This document shows, in pieces, positions 43,252-52,024 of a stretch of 64,000 bases of DNA (positions are counted from its first letter, which is position 1; each line of letters opens with the position of its first letter). This DNA comes from Nonomuraea polychroma. Lineage in GTDB: Bacteria; Actinomycetota; Actinomycetes; Streptosporangiales; Streptosporangiaceae. The notes beneath the pieces were generated by a model. That model had not been told where the DNA came from and made no database searches. It saw nothing but the letters and a program-made list of their open reading frames with translations. Both the position numbers and the translations under genes were made by a program. The stretch spans positions 6,847,501-6,911,500 of the forward strand of contig NZ_SAUN01000001.1 of assembly GCF_004011505.1 (NCBI RefSeq), given 5' to 3'.

Positions 43252-44536
43252 CGCGAATCCCGTCTGCGGCGGCGCGGCACAGGCCGCCGCCGACGGGGAG
43301 GGCGTGGACGTCGCGCAGGTGGTCGGCGTCGTCGGCAAAGACGCTTTCGCGCGGATCGTCGCCACGCTGATCCGCGTCACCGGCGACTGGACGCTGGCCG
43401 AAGACTGCGCGCAGGAGGCGCTGACGCTGGCCCTCGAACGCTGGCCCGCGGAGGGCGTCCCCGCCAACCCCGGCGGCTGGCTCATGACGGTGGCCCGCAA
43501 CCGCGCCATCGACGTCCTGCGACGGGTCTCCACCGAGCGCCGCAAGCTGCAGGAGCTGGCGTCCCTCACCCTCACCGACACCGGTCCCGCCCCCGTGCGG
43601 AAGGAGGACGTCGTGGACGACCGGCTGCGACTGATCTTCACCTGCTGCCACCCCGCGCTCCGGCTCGAAGCACGCGTGGCATTGACGCTCCGTACGATCT
43701 GCGGTATACCGACCGCCGACATCGCGCGGGCCTTCCTCGTCAGCGAGTCGACCATGACCCGCCGCCTGACCCGGGCCAAGACGAAGATCGCGGACGCCGG
43801 CATCCCGTACCGGGTGCCGACCGGCCCGGCGCTCGCCGAGCGGCTGCCCGGCGTGCTCGCCGTGCTCTACCTGCTGTTCACCCGGGGCTACGACGCCGGC
43901 GGCGAGCCCGCGTTCGCGGACGAGGCGATCCGCCTCGTCCGGCTGCTGGAGCAGCTCATGCCGGACCAGCCGGAGATCTCCGCGCTGCTGGCCCTGTTCC
44001 TGTTCCAGCACTCGCGGCGTGACGCCCGCCGCGACGCCGACGGCAATTTGCTCACCCTCGACAAGCAGGACCGGTCTCGCTGGGACCACGCGGCGATCGC
44101 CGAAGGCCTGGAAATCCTGGCCAGGGCGGGGAAGAACGGCCCGCATGCGCGGCAGGACGGCCCGTACGCGCTGCAGGCCCGGATCGCCGCCTGCCACGCC
44201 ACCGCGACGTCCGCCGACGCCACCGACTGGCCGGCGATCGCGACCTGGTACGACGAGCTCGCCCGGATCCAGCCCTCACCGGTGATCGAGCTGAATCGTG
44301 CCGTCGCGCACGGCTACGCGTACGGGCCCAAGGCCGGGCTGGCACTGGTCGCCGCGGCCCGCGCCGGTGGCGCGCTCGACGACTACGCGCCGGCCCTCGC
44401 GGCGGAGGGCGACCTCACCGCCCGCGCCGGCGACCGGGACCGCGCCGCCGCCCTGTTCCGCCAGGCCGCCGCCCTCTCCCACCTCGAACCCGAACGCCAC
44501 GCCCTCCTCGACCGCGCCGACCAGCTCTCCAGCTAG
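43244..44536 (+). CDS. ECF RNA polymerase sigma factor, ECF42-like with TPR-type C-terminal extension
   Basis: A 430-residue sigma factor. Sigma region 2 (FARIVATLIRVTGDWTLAEDCAQEAL, WLMTVARNRAIDVLRR) and region 4 (LTLRTICGIPTADIARAFLVSESTMTRRLTRAK) fall within residues 30-190. A 230-residue helical extension with TPR-like character follows (DUF6596-like; LLEQLMPDQPEISALLALFLF, SPVIELNRAVAHGYAYG). No linked anti-sigma gene is present; in this group the extension replaces it. GTG start inside the DGPF gene. Confidence 0.88.
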   Translation: MTDANPVCGGAAQAAADGEGVDVAQVVGVVGKDAFARIVATLIRVTGDWTLAEDCAQEALTLALERWPAEGVPANPGGWLMTVARNRAIDVLRRVSTERRKLQELASLTLTDTGPAPVRKEDVVDDRLRLIFTCCHPALRLEARVALTLRTICGIPTADIARAFLVSESTMTRRLTRAKTKIADAGIPYRVPTGPALAERLPGVLAVLYLLFTRGYDAGGEPAFADEAIRLVRLLEQLMPDQPEISALLALFLFQHSRRDARRDADGNLLTLDKQDRSRWDHAAIAEGLEILARAGKNGPHARQDGPYALQARIAACHATATSADATDWPAIATWYDELARIQPSPVIELNRAVAHGYAYGPKAGLALVAAARAGGALDDYAPALAAEGDLTARAGDRDRAAALFRQAAALSHLEPERHALLDRADQLSS

Positions 44537-44541
44537 CCGGA

Positions 44542-46146
44542 TCAGGCGCTCCGGATGGGGAGGATCACCGCCGAGGGATGTGCGGCGTCGTGGTAGACCT
44601 CCTGATCCGCGGCCCGGAGGGTGGTGGCGGTGGCGCGGGATTCGCCGGTGCCGGGGTTGCGGGCGTAGCGAGGGAAGGCACCGCTGGAGACCTGGACCCT
44701 GATGCGGTGGCCGCGCTTGAACCGGTACGCGGTCGGCCAGAGCCTGACCGCGGCGCGGGTGACCTCGTCGGCGCCGGACAAGCTGACCAGGCCGTCGCAG
44801 ACGTTGGACGAGCGGCCGCTCGGGTCGACGTCACAGAGCCGGACGAACACGTCGGCGTAGGGCAGGCTGGAGCGGAACCAGATCTCGGCGCCGACCTCGC
44901 CGATGACCTCGACGTCCTGGTCGAGCACGGCCGTGGTGTAGGTCAGCACGTCCGTGCGGGCTTCCAGGGACCCGTTGTCGACGCGGCCGCCGCCGTTCAT
45001 GACCACGCCGCCGACCGCGGGGGTCGGGTCCGCCGGGTCGTAGCGGTACCGGTCGGGTTCCGAGTCGCCGGGCAGGTCGGCGGACAGCGCACGGGCGGGC
45101 TGGAGGTGGAAGCGTTGCGGTGAGTAGCCGGGCGGCGGCCAGGACGCGAAGTCGCGCCAGGCTTCCTCGCCCATGACGTACAGCCGCACCGGCGAGCGGT
45201 GCGGGGGTTGCTCGCCGCGTGCATGGGCGAGCCCGAACTCGATGGCCTCCAGCACCCCGTTGTTGGTGAACGCCGTGTGCGTCCACGGCCCGATCGTCAG
45301 CCGCGCAGGCCGGCCCGCCTCCTGCAGAGTCCGGAAGTCGCGGAGCTGGCCGGGCAGGAAGATGTCGAACCAGCCGCCGATCGAGCTGACCGGCACGCTC
45401 ACCTGGGCCACCCTGTGGCTGTGGTCGAGGCCGGACCAGCGCGGGTCGTCGGCGTCGCAGGTGAGGATGTCCTGGATGTAGTCGGAGCGGCAACCGATGG
45501 CGGCGACATCGGCCTGGTTGAGCGGAAGCGTGTTCAGGGCGCGGCGTACCTTCCTGAAGTGCAAGGGCTGGCGGAGCATCGCCCAAGGACGTTCCTGTAC
45601 GGCGACCTGGGCGCCCCAGCCGAAGGGGGTCTCCAGCGACATGCCGTCCTTGCGGAGGAACTCCAGGGTCAGGGCTGATTCGGTCACCTGCGGGATCATC
45701 GCCTTGACCTCGGGCGGCAGGGCGTCGGCGACGGCCCACTGCACATAACCCATATAGCTGACGCCCACCAGGACGATGGAGCCGCAGAACCAGGGTTGCT
45801 TGGTCAGCCAGTCCAGCGTGGCCAGGCCGTCCTCGCGCTCCTGCCGCAGCGGGTCGAAGGCGCCGCCGGAGCCGAAGCCGCCGCGGGTGCTCTGGATCAG
45901 CACCTGGAATCCGCGTTCGGCCAGCGGCCTGGCCATGGCCAGGGCCAGCACGCCCCGCCGGCCGTACGGGCAGCGGATCAGCGCGGTCGGCAGCGCCTCG
46001 CCCCCGGCCCGCGGCGCCCACCGGTCGGCCAGCAGCTCGACGCCGTCGGGCATCGGCACGCGCAGATTCCGCTGGACGACGAGCTTCCTGGTCGACGGCG
46101 GGGGCAGCTTGAGCCGGCGCTGGAGGAGATGACTGATCATGTTCAC
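44542..46146 (-). CDS. CocE/NonD family hydrolase (S15-like acyl esterase/peptidase)
   Basis: A 534-residue alpha/beta hydrolase with a jelly-roll C-terminal domain. The nucleophile elbow GVSYMGY holds S130; the cap contains GGWFDIFLPGQLRDF and the His of WTHTAFTNN. CocE relatives cleave esters or X-Pro dipeptide bonds. The C-terminal beta domain runs from about residue 340 (EAWRDFASWPPPG onward). The GTG start overlaps the upstream TetR stop (GTGA), so TetR and hydrolase form one operon and the regulator probably controls it. Confidence 0.9.
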   Translation of the reverse strand: MNMISHLLQRRLKLPPPSTRKLVVQRNLRVPMPDGVELLADRWAPRAGGEALPTALIRCPYGRRGVLALAMARPLAERGFQVLIQSTRGGFGSGGAFDPLRQEREDGLATLDWLTKQPWFCGSIVLVGVSYMGYVQWAVADALPPEVKAMIPQVTESALTLEFLRKDGMSLETPFGWGAQVAVQERPWAMLRQPLHFRKVRRALNTLPLNQADVAAIGCRSDYIQDILTCDADDPRWSGLDHSHRVAQVSVPVSSIGGWFDIFLPGQLRDFRTLQEAGRPARLTIGPWTHTAFTNNGVLEAIEFGLAHARGEQPPHRSPVRLYVMGEEAWRDFASWPPPGYSPQRFHLQPARALSADLPGDSEPDRYRYDPADPTPAVGGVVMNGGGRVDNGSLEARTDVLTYTTAVLDQDVEVIGEVGAEIWFRSSLPYADVFVRLCDVDPSGRSSNVCDGLVSLSGADEVTRAAVRLWPTAYRFKRGHRIRVQVSSGAFPRYARNPGTGESRATATTLRAADQEVYHDAAHPSAVILPIRSA

Positions 46147-46745
46147 CGGTCCTGTTCCTTGTGCTCGAGGAGGACGTGCATCATCCGGATGAGCCGTTCG
46201 GTGAACTCCTCGGGGTCGAGCGGATCGTCCCCCTCCACCAGCCAGGCGTTGACGAAGGCGGCCCCGCCGCCGGTCAGGAACATGGCGAGGTCGTCGGCCG
46301 TGCGCGGATCGAGCCGATCACCGTAGAACCGGCGGACGAGCTGCCGATTGACCGGCATCAGCAGTTCGGACAGCGCCTTGTTCAGGGCGAACCCGATCGA
46401 GCTGGTCAACATCGCCCGGTAGAACGGCCGGTGTTCGGCGAAGTGCCGCATCGCGGCCAGCGCCCGGCCGCCCTTGTCCCATGAGGGCGAGATGTCCTCG
46501 ATGCGCAGCAGCAACTCGCGCCGGGCGAGGTCGAGAGCGGCTTCCAGCAGCAGCGTGTCGCGGTCGCCGAACTGCTGGTACACCACCTGCCTGCTCACGT
46601 CCGCGGCCGTCGCGAGGTCGGAGATCGGGACGGCCGACGTGCCTCGTTCGGCGACCAGGGCGATGGCGGCCCGCATGAGTGCGCCGCGCGTACGGCGCAC
46701 CCGGCGGTCCTGAGCGGGAGCGATGGAGCCCGCCTTCAGTGACAT
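46143..46745 (-). CDS. TetR family regulator of the CocE hydrolase operon
   Basis: A 200-residue repressor with the HTH at about 30-65 (ALVAERGTSAVPISDLATAADVS, RQVVYQQFGDRDTLL). The C-terminal domain is of the TetR_C type without clear ligand residues. It begins at ATG 46745, and its stop overlaps the hydrolase start. Upstream are GACAAGTGTC and two TGTCAA copies 19 bp apart (46762-46793), plausible operator sites. Confidence 0.88.
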   Translation of the reverse strand: MSLKAGSIAPAQDRRVRRTRGALMRAAIALVAERGTSAVPISDLATAADVSRQVVYQQFGDRDTLLLEAALDLARRELLLRIEDISPSWDKGGRALAAMRHFAEHRPFYRAMLTSSIGFALNKALSELLMPVNRQLVRRFYGDRLDPRTADDLAMFLTGGGAAFVNAWLVEGDDPLDPEEFTERLIRMMHVLLEHKEQDR

Positions 46746-46831
46746 ACCTCAAGATAATGGACAAGTGTCAATAAAAAAGCAACTGTCAACTAGTTCGGGA
46801 GGTGAGCCCGTGATGGTCTAGACTCGCGCAA

Positions 46832-47959
46832 ATGTTCGCGGCCCCCGCCCGGCTGGCCTGGCTGGACGCCCTGCGGGGACCGGCCGCGCTGGCCGTCACG
46901 ATGCACCACGCCGGCTGGACCTTCATCCCAGCGATCTGGGCGGAGGTGGATCGGCGGATCGATCTGGGCACGTGGGGCGTGTTCGTGTTCTTCCTGGTCA
47001 GTGGCTACATCATCCCGGCCTCCCTGGAGCGGCGCGGCAATGTGCGCGCCTTCTGGACCGGCCGGGCCTTCCGCCTCCTGCCTCTCCTGCTCGCCGCCTG
47101 CGGCCTGGCCCTGCTGCTTGCGCAGATCGGCGTGCTCGCCCTCCACCCCGGACTGGGCGAGCGGCCCTTGCCTCTGGTCGTGCTCGGCAACCTGACGATG
47201 CTGCAGGAACTGCTCAATCTGCCCGCCGTCATCAGCGTGACCTGGACGCTCTCGTACGAGATGGCGTTCTACCTGATGAGCGTCGCGTTGTTCACGGTGC
47301 GGCAGGCACACCGGTCGGTGGGCATCGCCATTGCCCTGGCCGTGGCCGCCGTGCCCGTGGGCCTGCTGCTCCCACGGGCGACGATCGGCGGCCGGGCCGA
47401 CGTGACCGCCGCGCTGCTCGGCCTGGCGGTCGTCGCGGCGATCGCGGTGAGCGCGCTGGGGCACGGCAGGACCCGTACGGCGGCCGCGGTCGCGGGCGGG
47501 CTCCTGGGCCTGGCGCTGGTGGTGCTGGGCAGCCGGGCCGGCACCTGGCAGGGCGTGATCATCCTGGCGACGATGTTCGCGGGAACCGCCGTGTACCGCG
47601 CCGAACAGGGCACCATCACCTGGCGCACGGCCGCCGCCGCGGTGGCTGTGGTGCTGGGTTGCGCGATCCCCGCCAAGGACGACCCCGCGTGGGCGCCGGC
47701 GGTCGTGCTGGCGTTCGGGGTCTTCGCCCTGGCGCTGGCGCTGCGCCGGCGGGCGTTCCCGCGGTGGTCGGCGCAGCTCGGTGTGATCAGCTTCTCCCTC
47801 TACCTGCTGCACCCGCTGCTGCTGTACGTACTGCCGGACCTGGTCCTGTACTTCGCGGTTCTGATCCCGCTCAGCGTCATGACGTACCACCTGGTGGAGG
47901 CCCCGGGCCAGCGTCTCGGCAAGCGTCTGATCGTCAGCGGACGTGACCAGACCGTCTGA
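46832..47959 (+). CDS. Acyltransferase family 3 (OafA/YrhL-like) membrane protein
   Basis: A 375-residue protein with about ten spans. Its start WLDALRGPAALAVTMHHAGW contains the conserved Arg and His of acyltransferase 3 family enzymes, which transfer acyl groups to sugars of polysaccharides, antibiotics or lipids. VFVFFLVSGYIIPASLERRG and FRLLP follow the family order. The gene is divergent from the TetR/CocE operon and stands alone, ending just before an AlkZ-like gene. The acceptor is unknown. Confidence 0.88.
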   Translation: MFAAPARLAWLDALRGPAALAVTMHHAGWTFIPAIWAEVDRRIDLGTWGVFVFFLVSGYIIPASLERRGNVRAFWTGRAFRLLPLLLAACGLALLLAQIGVLALHPGLGERPLPLVVLGNLTMLQELLNLPAVISVTWTLSYEMAFYLMSVALFTVRQAHRSVGIAIALAVAAVPVGLLLPRATIGGRADVTAALLGLAVVAAIAVSALGHGRTRTAAAVAGGLLGLALVVLGSRAGTWQGVIILATMFAGTAVYRAEQGTITWRTAAAAVAVVLGCAIPAKDDPAWAPAVVLAFGVFALALALRRRAFPRWSAQLGVISFSLYLLHPLLLYVLPDLVLYFAVLIPLSVMTYHLVEAPGQRLGKRLIVSGRDQTV

Positions 47960-47978
47960 TCGGCGAGAGACTGTCGGC

Positions 47979-49112
47979 ATGCCGATGAGTGCACGGGAGC
48001 TCAACCGGGCCACGCTCGCCCGGCAACTGCTCCTCCACCGGGAGGCGCTCGGCGTCGCGGACGCGGTCCGCCGCGTCGTCGCCCTGCAGGCACAGCAGCC
48101 GGCCTCGCCCTACATCGCGCTGTGGAACCGGCTCGCCGGCTTCGACCCGGCCGGGCTCGACGTCGCCTTCCGCGACCAGGCGCTGGTGAAGGCGACATTG
48201 ATGCGGATCACCCTGCACGTGGTGCACGCGGACGACCATCCGGTCATGCACGCGGCCATGCAGCCGACCCTCCGCGCCGCCAGGCTTGGCGATCGCCGCT
48301 TCACGGGGAGCGGGCTGTCCGCCGCCGACGCCGACGCACTCGTGCCGCACCTGCTGGAGTTCACCGGCCGGCCTCGTACGGCGGCCGAGATCGAGGCGTG
48401 GCTGTCCGAGCGGGTGGCACTCCTGCCGAAAGGCGTGTGGTGGGCGATGCGGTCGTTCTCTCCGCTGCTGCACGCTCCTACCGGCGGGCCGTGGTCGTTC
48501 GGCCCCCGGCCCTCGTACGTCGCCGCCCCGGCGCCCGGCGCAGCCGCGTTACCCGACGTCTGCCTGCGGACGCTGGTCCTGCGCTATCTGGAGGGGTTCG
48601 GGCCCGCGTCCGTGGCGGACGTGGCGCAGTTCGCCCTGGTCCAGCGGGCCCGGGCGCGGGAGGCCCTTCAGGCGCTCTCCGGCGTGCTGGAGCGGCTGGA
48701 AGGACCGGACGGCACGGAGTTGTTCGACGTCCCCGGCGCACCGTGCCCTCCCGAGGACACGCCGGCCCCGCCGCGGCTGATGGCCATGTGGGACAGCGTC
48801 CTGCTCGCCTACGCCGACCGCAGCCGGGTCGTCCCGCCTGATTTCCGGCGGCTGGTCACCCGGTCGAACGGAGACGTGCTGCCGACGCTGCTCGTCGACG
48901 GCCACGTCGCCGGGGTGTGGCGGCCCACCGAGACGGGGATCGAAGCCACCGCGTTCCACCGGCTCCCCGACGAGGCATGGGACGGGCTCGGCGCCGAGGC
49001 CAAGGCCCTCACGGCGTTCCTGGCCGATCGCGAACCTCGGGTCTACCGCCGTTACGACCGCTGGTGGACCGGCCTGCCCGGCGCCGAGGTTCGCGTCCTG
49101 CCCGGCGGCTAG
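47979..49112 (+). CDS. AlkZ/HTH_42 family winged-helix DNA-binding protein (DNA glycosylase-like)
   Basis: A 377-residue protein of the winged-helix HTH_42 family that includes AlkZ and YcaQ (AlkX) DNA glycosylases. The N-terminal stretch LQAQQPASPYIALWNRL (near 30-45) carries a QxQ-type motif like that of AlkZ. ARTLHVVHADDH-type helices and the C-terminal R-x-DG-like DVLPTLLVDGHVAGVWRP match the family. The start ATG 47979 is preferred; an in-frame start at 47943 would overlap the upstream gene. Codon 191 is a rare TTA. Possible role: repair of bulky or crosslinked bases, or self-protection against a genotoxin (inference). Confidence 0.75.
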   Translation: MPMSARELNRATLARQLLLHREALGVADAVRRVVALQAQQPASPYIALWNRLAGFDPAGLDVAFRDQALVKATLMRITLHVVHADDHPVMHAAMQPTLRAARLGDRRFTGSGLSAADADALVPHLLEFTGRPRTAAEIEAWLSERVALLPKGVWWAMRSFSPLLHAPTGGPWSFGPRPSYVAAPAPGAAALPDVCLRTLVLRYLEGFGPASVADVAQFALVQRARAREALQALSGVLERLEGPDGTELFDVPGAPCPPEDTPAPPRLMAMWDSVLLAYADRSRVVPPDFRRLVTRSNGDVLPTLLVDGHVAGVWRPTETGIEATAFHRLPDEAWDGLGAEAKALTAFLADREPRVYRRYDRWWTGLPGAEVRVLPGG

Positions 49113-49358
49113 ACCGTTTTCGGCGTCTGGGAGGCGAAAGGGACGGGCGGATTGTCACCGTTTCCCCGTGACCTCCCTGGACCATGTCGAGCAGTTGCGT
49201 AAGACCGGCGTGCTGTGGCGGAGCTACCTGAGCGCCGGACGGCACGCTGCTGGTCCGCACCGGCGCGGTGGCGGCGGTCGCGGTGGTCGCGCGTGACCAG
49301 GCCGGTCGCCCCCTACCCGGACAGGCCAGGATGCGGGGCGGCTCGGGTGAAGGCCTGG
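49113..49358. other. Intergenic stretch of unknown content
   Basis: The 246 bp between the AlkZ-like and PucR genes contain only short frames. Two pieces (near 49171-49250 and 49240-49350) look faintly coding, for example TSLDHVEQLRKTGVLWRSYL, but no family was recognised and there is no plausible full gene. A decayed gene is possible. Confidence 0.35.
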
Positions 49359-50813
49359 TCAGTCCACGAGGCCGAGCTGGCGGCCGGCCCGCAGGGCCAG
49401 CCAGACCTCGGCGAACGCCGCGGTGGACGTCAGATCGCGGCCCGTCAGCTCGGCGAACCTGCGCAGCCGGTACGCCAGCGTGTTGGGATGGATGTGCAGC
49501 GCGGTCGCGGCTTCCTCGGTGCGCCGGTCGCGCTCCATCCACGTCCGCACGGACGTCAGCAGGTGGGAGCCGTGCGCGGAGTCGTAGGCGAGCACCTTCC
49601 CGAGGACGTTCTCCACCAGGGCGGTGAGCGCCCACGGGTCGTCGGGCAGCCACCTGCCGGTGGTGTCGTCACCGTAGTGGACCAGAGCGCGGCCCGACTC
49701 GGCGGCCGAGGACGCCGCCCACCCCGCCTCCCGTTTGGGAACCTGCAGGGACTCCCCTGCCGGGAACGGCCTGCTCATGCCCGCCGCCACGTCCGGCAGC
49801 GCGGCGATCGCGGCGCCGAGTGCGGGTGAGCCGAGCACGTAGCGGTCGTCGCCCCTGCGCAGCATGAGGTGCGGCTGATCGTCGAGCGCGGCGTGGATGG
49901 CCTCGTCGGGCACGTTCCTGATCACGAGGAGGGCCAGCTCGGCATCCACGGGCAACCCCATTCTGACCAGCCGCCGCCGCGCCGCGGCCGGGTCGAGCAC
50001 GTCCTGGAGCAGCTCGGACAGGGTCTCCGCACCTTGGCGGCGCAATGTCTCGCGCTCGTGGCGCGCCATGGCCACCTGCAGAGCGGCCACCGTGGCGATG
50101 TGCTGCACCACGGCCAGCCCGGCGGGCCTGGCGCCCTGGCGCTCGAAGGCGACGAGAAAGCCCGCGGGCCCGCCCGGCGCCGGCACGGGCAGGACGAAGC
50201 CACCGGGAATGGTGGGCGGCGCTTCCGGCTGGGAAGGGAGCACGGCGACATCGGGCACCGGCACTCCCGGCAACAACGACCGCCCCTGCGGGGTGCAGAG
50301 GTAGACCTCGTAGCCGGACAGCCGTTCGAGGCGTTTGAACAACGTCGCAGTGTCGAGGTCCTCGGCCGCCAGCCAGCGCAGCGCTCCGAACACCTGGAGT
50401 TGCGCGCCGAGGCGGTGCCTGGCGTCCTCCTGCACGGCCGCGGCCACCTCCTGGGCGATCGCGATGAACGGCACCGCCAGCGGCACCTCGAGCACGGGGA
50501 ACCCCCGCTCCTCAGCGGCCTCGATGAAGGTGTGGTGCAGCGGCGGCACGTGCAGCTGGGCCGACAGGGCGAGCGCGGACACGCCCGCGTCGTCGAGCCG
50601 TTCCAGATAGGCCCGTTGCCGGGCGGCCTGGCGCGGGATCGCGATGCCCGTCGTCATGATGACCTCCGCGCCGAGCAGCCAGGGCGTGGGGTCGTCGAGC
50701 TCGCTGACGTGCGCCCACGACACCGACCGTCCCAGTCCCGCCTCGCCGGCCAGCAGCCGCAGCTGGAGGGCCGGAGAGCGCAGCAGGTCCTCCACTGACA
50801 CTTTTGTGGTCAC
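49359..50813 (-). CDS. PucR family transcriptional regulator with PucR_N domain
   Basis: About 484 residues: an N-terminal PucR_N domain (VSVEDLLRSPALQLRLLAGEAG, WAHVSELDDPTPWLLGAEV) of about 120 residues, a central GGDEF-like region and a C-terminal PucR HTH (EEAATALHIHPNTLAYRLRRFAELTG near 440-470). The GTG at 50813 is taken because it precedes the conserved TTKVSVEDLL; no clear Shine-Dalgarno is seen. PucR proteins often regulate purine or amino-acid catabolism; no such genes are beside it. It is divergent from the TetR-peroxiredoxin fusion gene. Confidence 0.85.
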   Translation of the reverse strand: MTTKVSVEDLLRSPALQLRLLAGEAGLGRSVSWAHVSELDDPTPWLLGAEVIMTTGIAIPRQAARQRAYLERLDDAGVSALALSAQLHVPPLHHTFIEAAEERGFPVLEVPLAVPFIAIAQEVAAAVQEDARHRLGAQLQVFGALRWLAAEDLDTATLFKRLERLSGYEVYLCTPQGRSLLPGVPVPDVAVLPSQPEAPPTIPGGFVLPVPAPGGPAGFLVAFERQGARPAGLAVVQHIATVAALQVAMARHERETLRRQGAETLSELLQDVLDPAAARRRLVRMGLPVDAELALLVIRNVPDEAIHAALDDQPHLMLRRGDDRYVLGSPALGAAIAALPDVAAGMSRPFPAGESLQVPKREAGWAASSAAESGRALVHYGDDTTGRWLPDDPWALTALVENVLGKVLAYDSAHGSHLLTSVRTWMERDRRTEEAATALHIHPNTLAYRLRRFAELTGRDLTSTAAFAEVWLALRAGRQLGLVD

Positions 50814-50867
50814 GCACAAAGGATATGGCGAGTCTTCAGGGCTGCCCTGATTGAGGTCCGTCTTCGG

Positions 50868-50894
50868 ATGATAAGAGCATTCGAATGATAAGAG
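50868..50894. promoter_or_regulatory. Direct repeats in the PucR/TetR divergent region
   Basis: ATGATAAGAG occurs twice with a 17-bp period (50868 and 50885), flanking ATTCGAAT. The gap separates the two divergent regulator starts, so the repeats are candidate operators for either protein. Confidence 0.35.
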
Positions 50895-50929
50895 TATCGT
50901 GGGCGCGTGAGCGAAGTGGAGGGGTGGCG

Positions 50930-52009
50930 ATGGTCCGGCTGACCCGGGCGCAACAACAGGAACGCACCCGAGCGGCCGTGCTGGCCGCGGCAAGGGAGGA
51001 GTTCGCCGAGCGGGGATACGCCGACGCCAAGATCGACCGGATCGCGGAGCGCGCCGAGCTGACCCGTGGCGCGGTCTACTCCAACTTCCCGAGCAAACGC
51101 GCGCTCTACCTGGCGGTCCTCGTCGACTCGATCGAGCACGCGGACGTGGCGACGGCGCCGTCGCCACCGGCCCTGGACGAGGCAGTGGGCGCGTTCGCAA
51201 GCGTCTGGCTCGAACGGCTGCCGTTGACCGGCGACACCCCTGCCGGCGGCAGCCTGCGGTTGCGCTCGCTGGCCGGCGTGGTCGACGACGAGCCGGGCCG
51301 CGTCGTGCTGGCGCAGGTGACCAAGCTGGAGGCGCTGCTGCTGGCGCTCGTGCTGGAGTCCCGCGCACCACGCCATCCGAGGCGGGTACGCCTGGCCGAG
51401 CTGATCCTCACGCTGCTGAACGGAGCCGGGCACCTGGCCGGCACGGCGCCGGGATTCGGCGACCCCTTCGACGTGGCACGCGCCTGCCGGCACCTGACCG
51501 GTCTCGACCTGGCCGACACGTGGGACCCGCCGCACCTGGCCTACGTCGCGCCGGCGCAAGCCGCCGAGGACCCGTGGGACCCGCCCGCGGAGTTGCCGGA
51601 CCAGATCACCGGCCGCCCGGCCGGATTCGACGCCGACGGTGTGATCGCGGTCCTCGGCGCCACCCGGCTGGAGGCGGCCGAGGAAGCCGTCCGCGCCGCC
51701 CGCCCGGGCGACCGGATCACCGTGGCCGTCGTGACGGACGACCCCGCCGAGATCGGGCGGCTCGTACGGCTGAGGATCAGCGACCTGGCCGGCTGCCTGC
51801 GACCTGTGTTCGCACCGGACGCCTGGCCGGACCTCCGCCTCGTCCTCGACGAGCACGCCGCCCTCGCCTCCGCCGTCGGAATCCCGGATCCCGGCGATGC
51901 CACCGAAGCCGCGGTACGCATCCAGGCGGGCAGGATCATCGCCCGGGCACAGGGACGAGGCGCCGCCCACTCCGCGGCGGCGGCTCAGTGGCCTGGGATG
52001 CCAAGGTGA
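50930..52009 (+). CDS. TetR regulator fused to a peroxiredoxin-like (thioredoxin-fold) domain
   Basis: A 359-residue protein. Residues 1-60 are a TetR HTH (FAERGYADAKIDRIAERAE, LTRGAVYSNFPSKRALYLAV). A helical middle (to about 215) is the ligand domain. The C-terminal ~130 residues (VIAVLGATRLEAAEEAVRAA, ITVAVVTDDPAEIGRLVRLR, LRLVLDEHAALASAVGIPDP, AAVRIQAGRIIARAQGRG) follow the order of AhpC/TSA peroxiredoxins but have one Cys (GCLRPVF) and not the peroxidatic PxxxTxxC motif. The ATG has GGAGGGG eight bases upstream. It could act as a redox- or ligand-sensing repressor; this is inference. Confidence 0.8.
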   Translation: MVRLTRAQQQERTRAAVLAAAREEFAERGYADAKIDRIAERAELTRGAVYSNFPSKRALYLAVLVDSIEHADVATAPSPPALDEAVGAFASVWLERLPLTGDTPAGGSLRLRSLAGVVDDEPGRVVLAQVTKLEALLLALVLESRAPRHPRRVRLAELILTLLNGAGHLAGTAPGFGDPFDVARACRHLTGLDLADTWDPPHLAYVAPAQAAEDPWDPPAELPDQITGRPAGFDADGVIAVLGATRLEAAEEAVRAARPGDRITVAVVTDDPAEIGRLVRLRISDLAGCLRPVFAPDAWPDLRLVLDEHAALASAVGIPDPGDATEAAVRIQAGRIIARAQGRGAAHSAAAAQWPGMPR

Positions 52010-52024
52010 CGAGCAGGTCCTCTC

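Noticed and set aside
49113..49358. Small gene with TSLDHVEQLRKTG-like translation
   Set aside because: Only fragments in different frames, no start with ribosome site and no family recognised.
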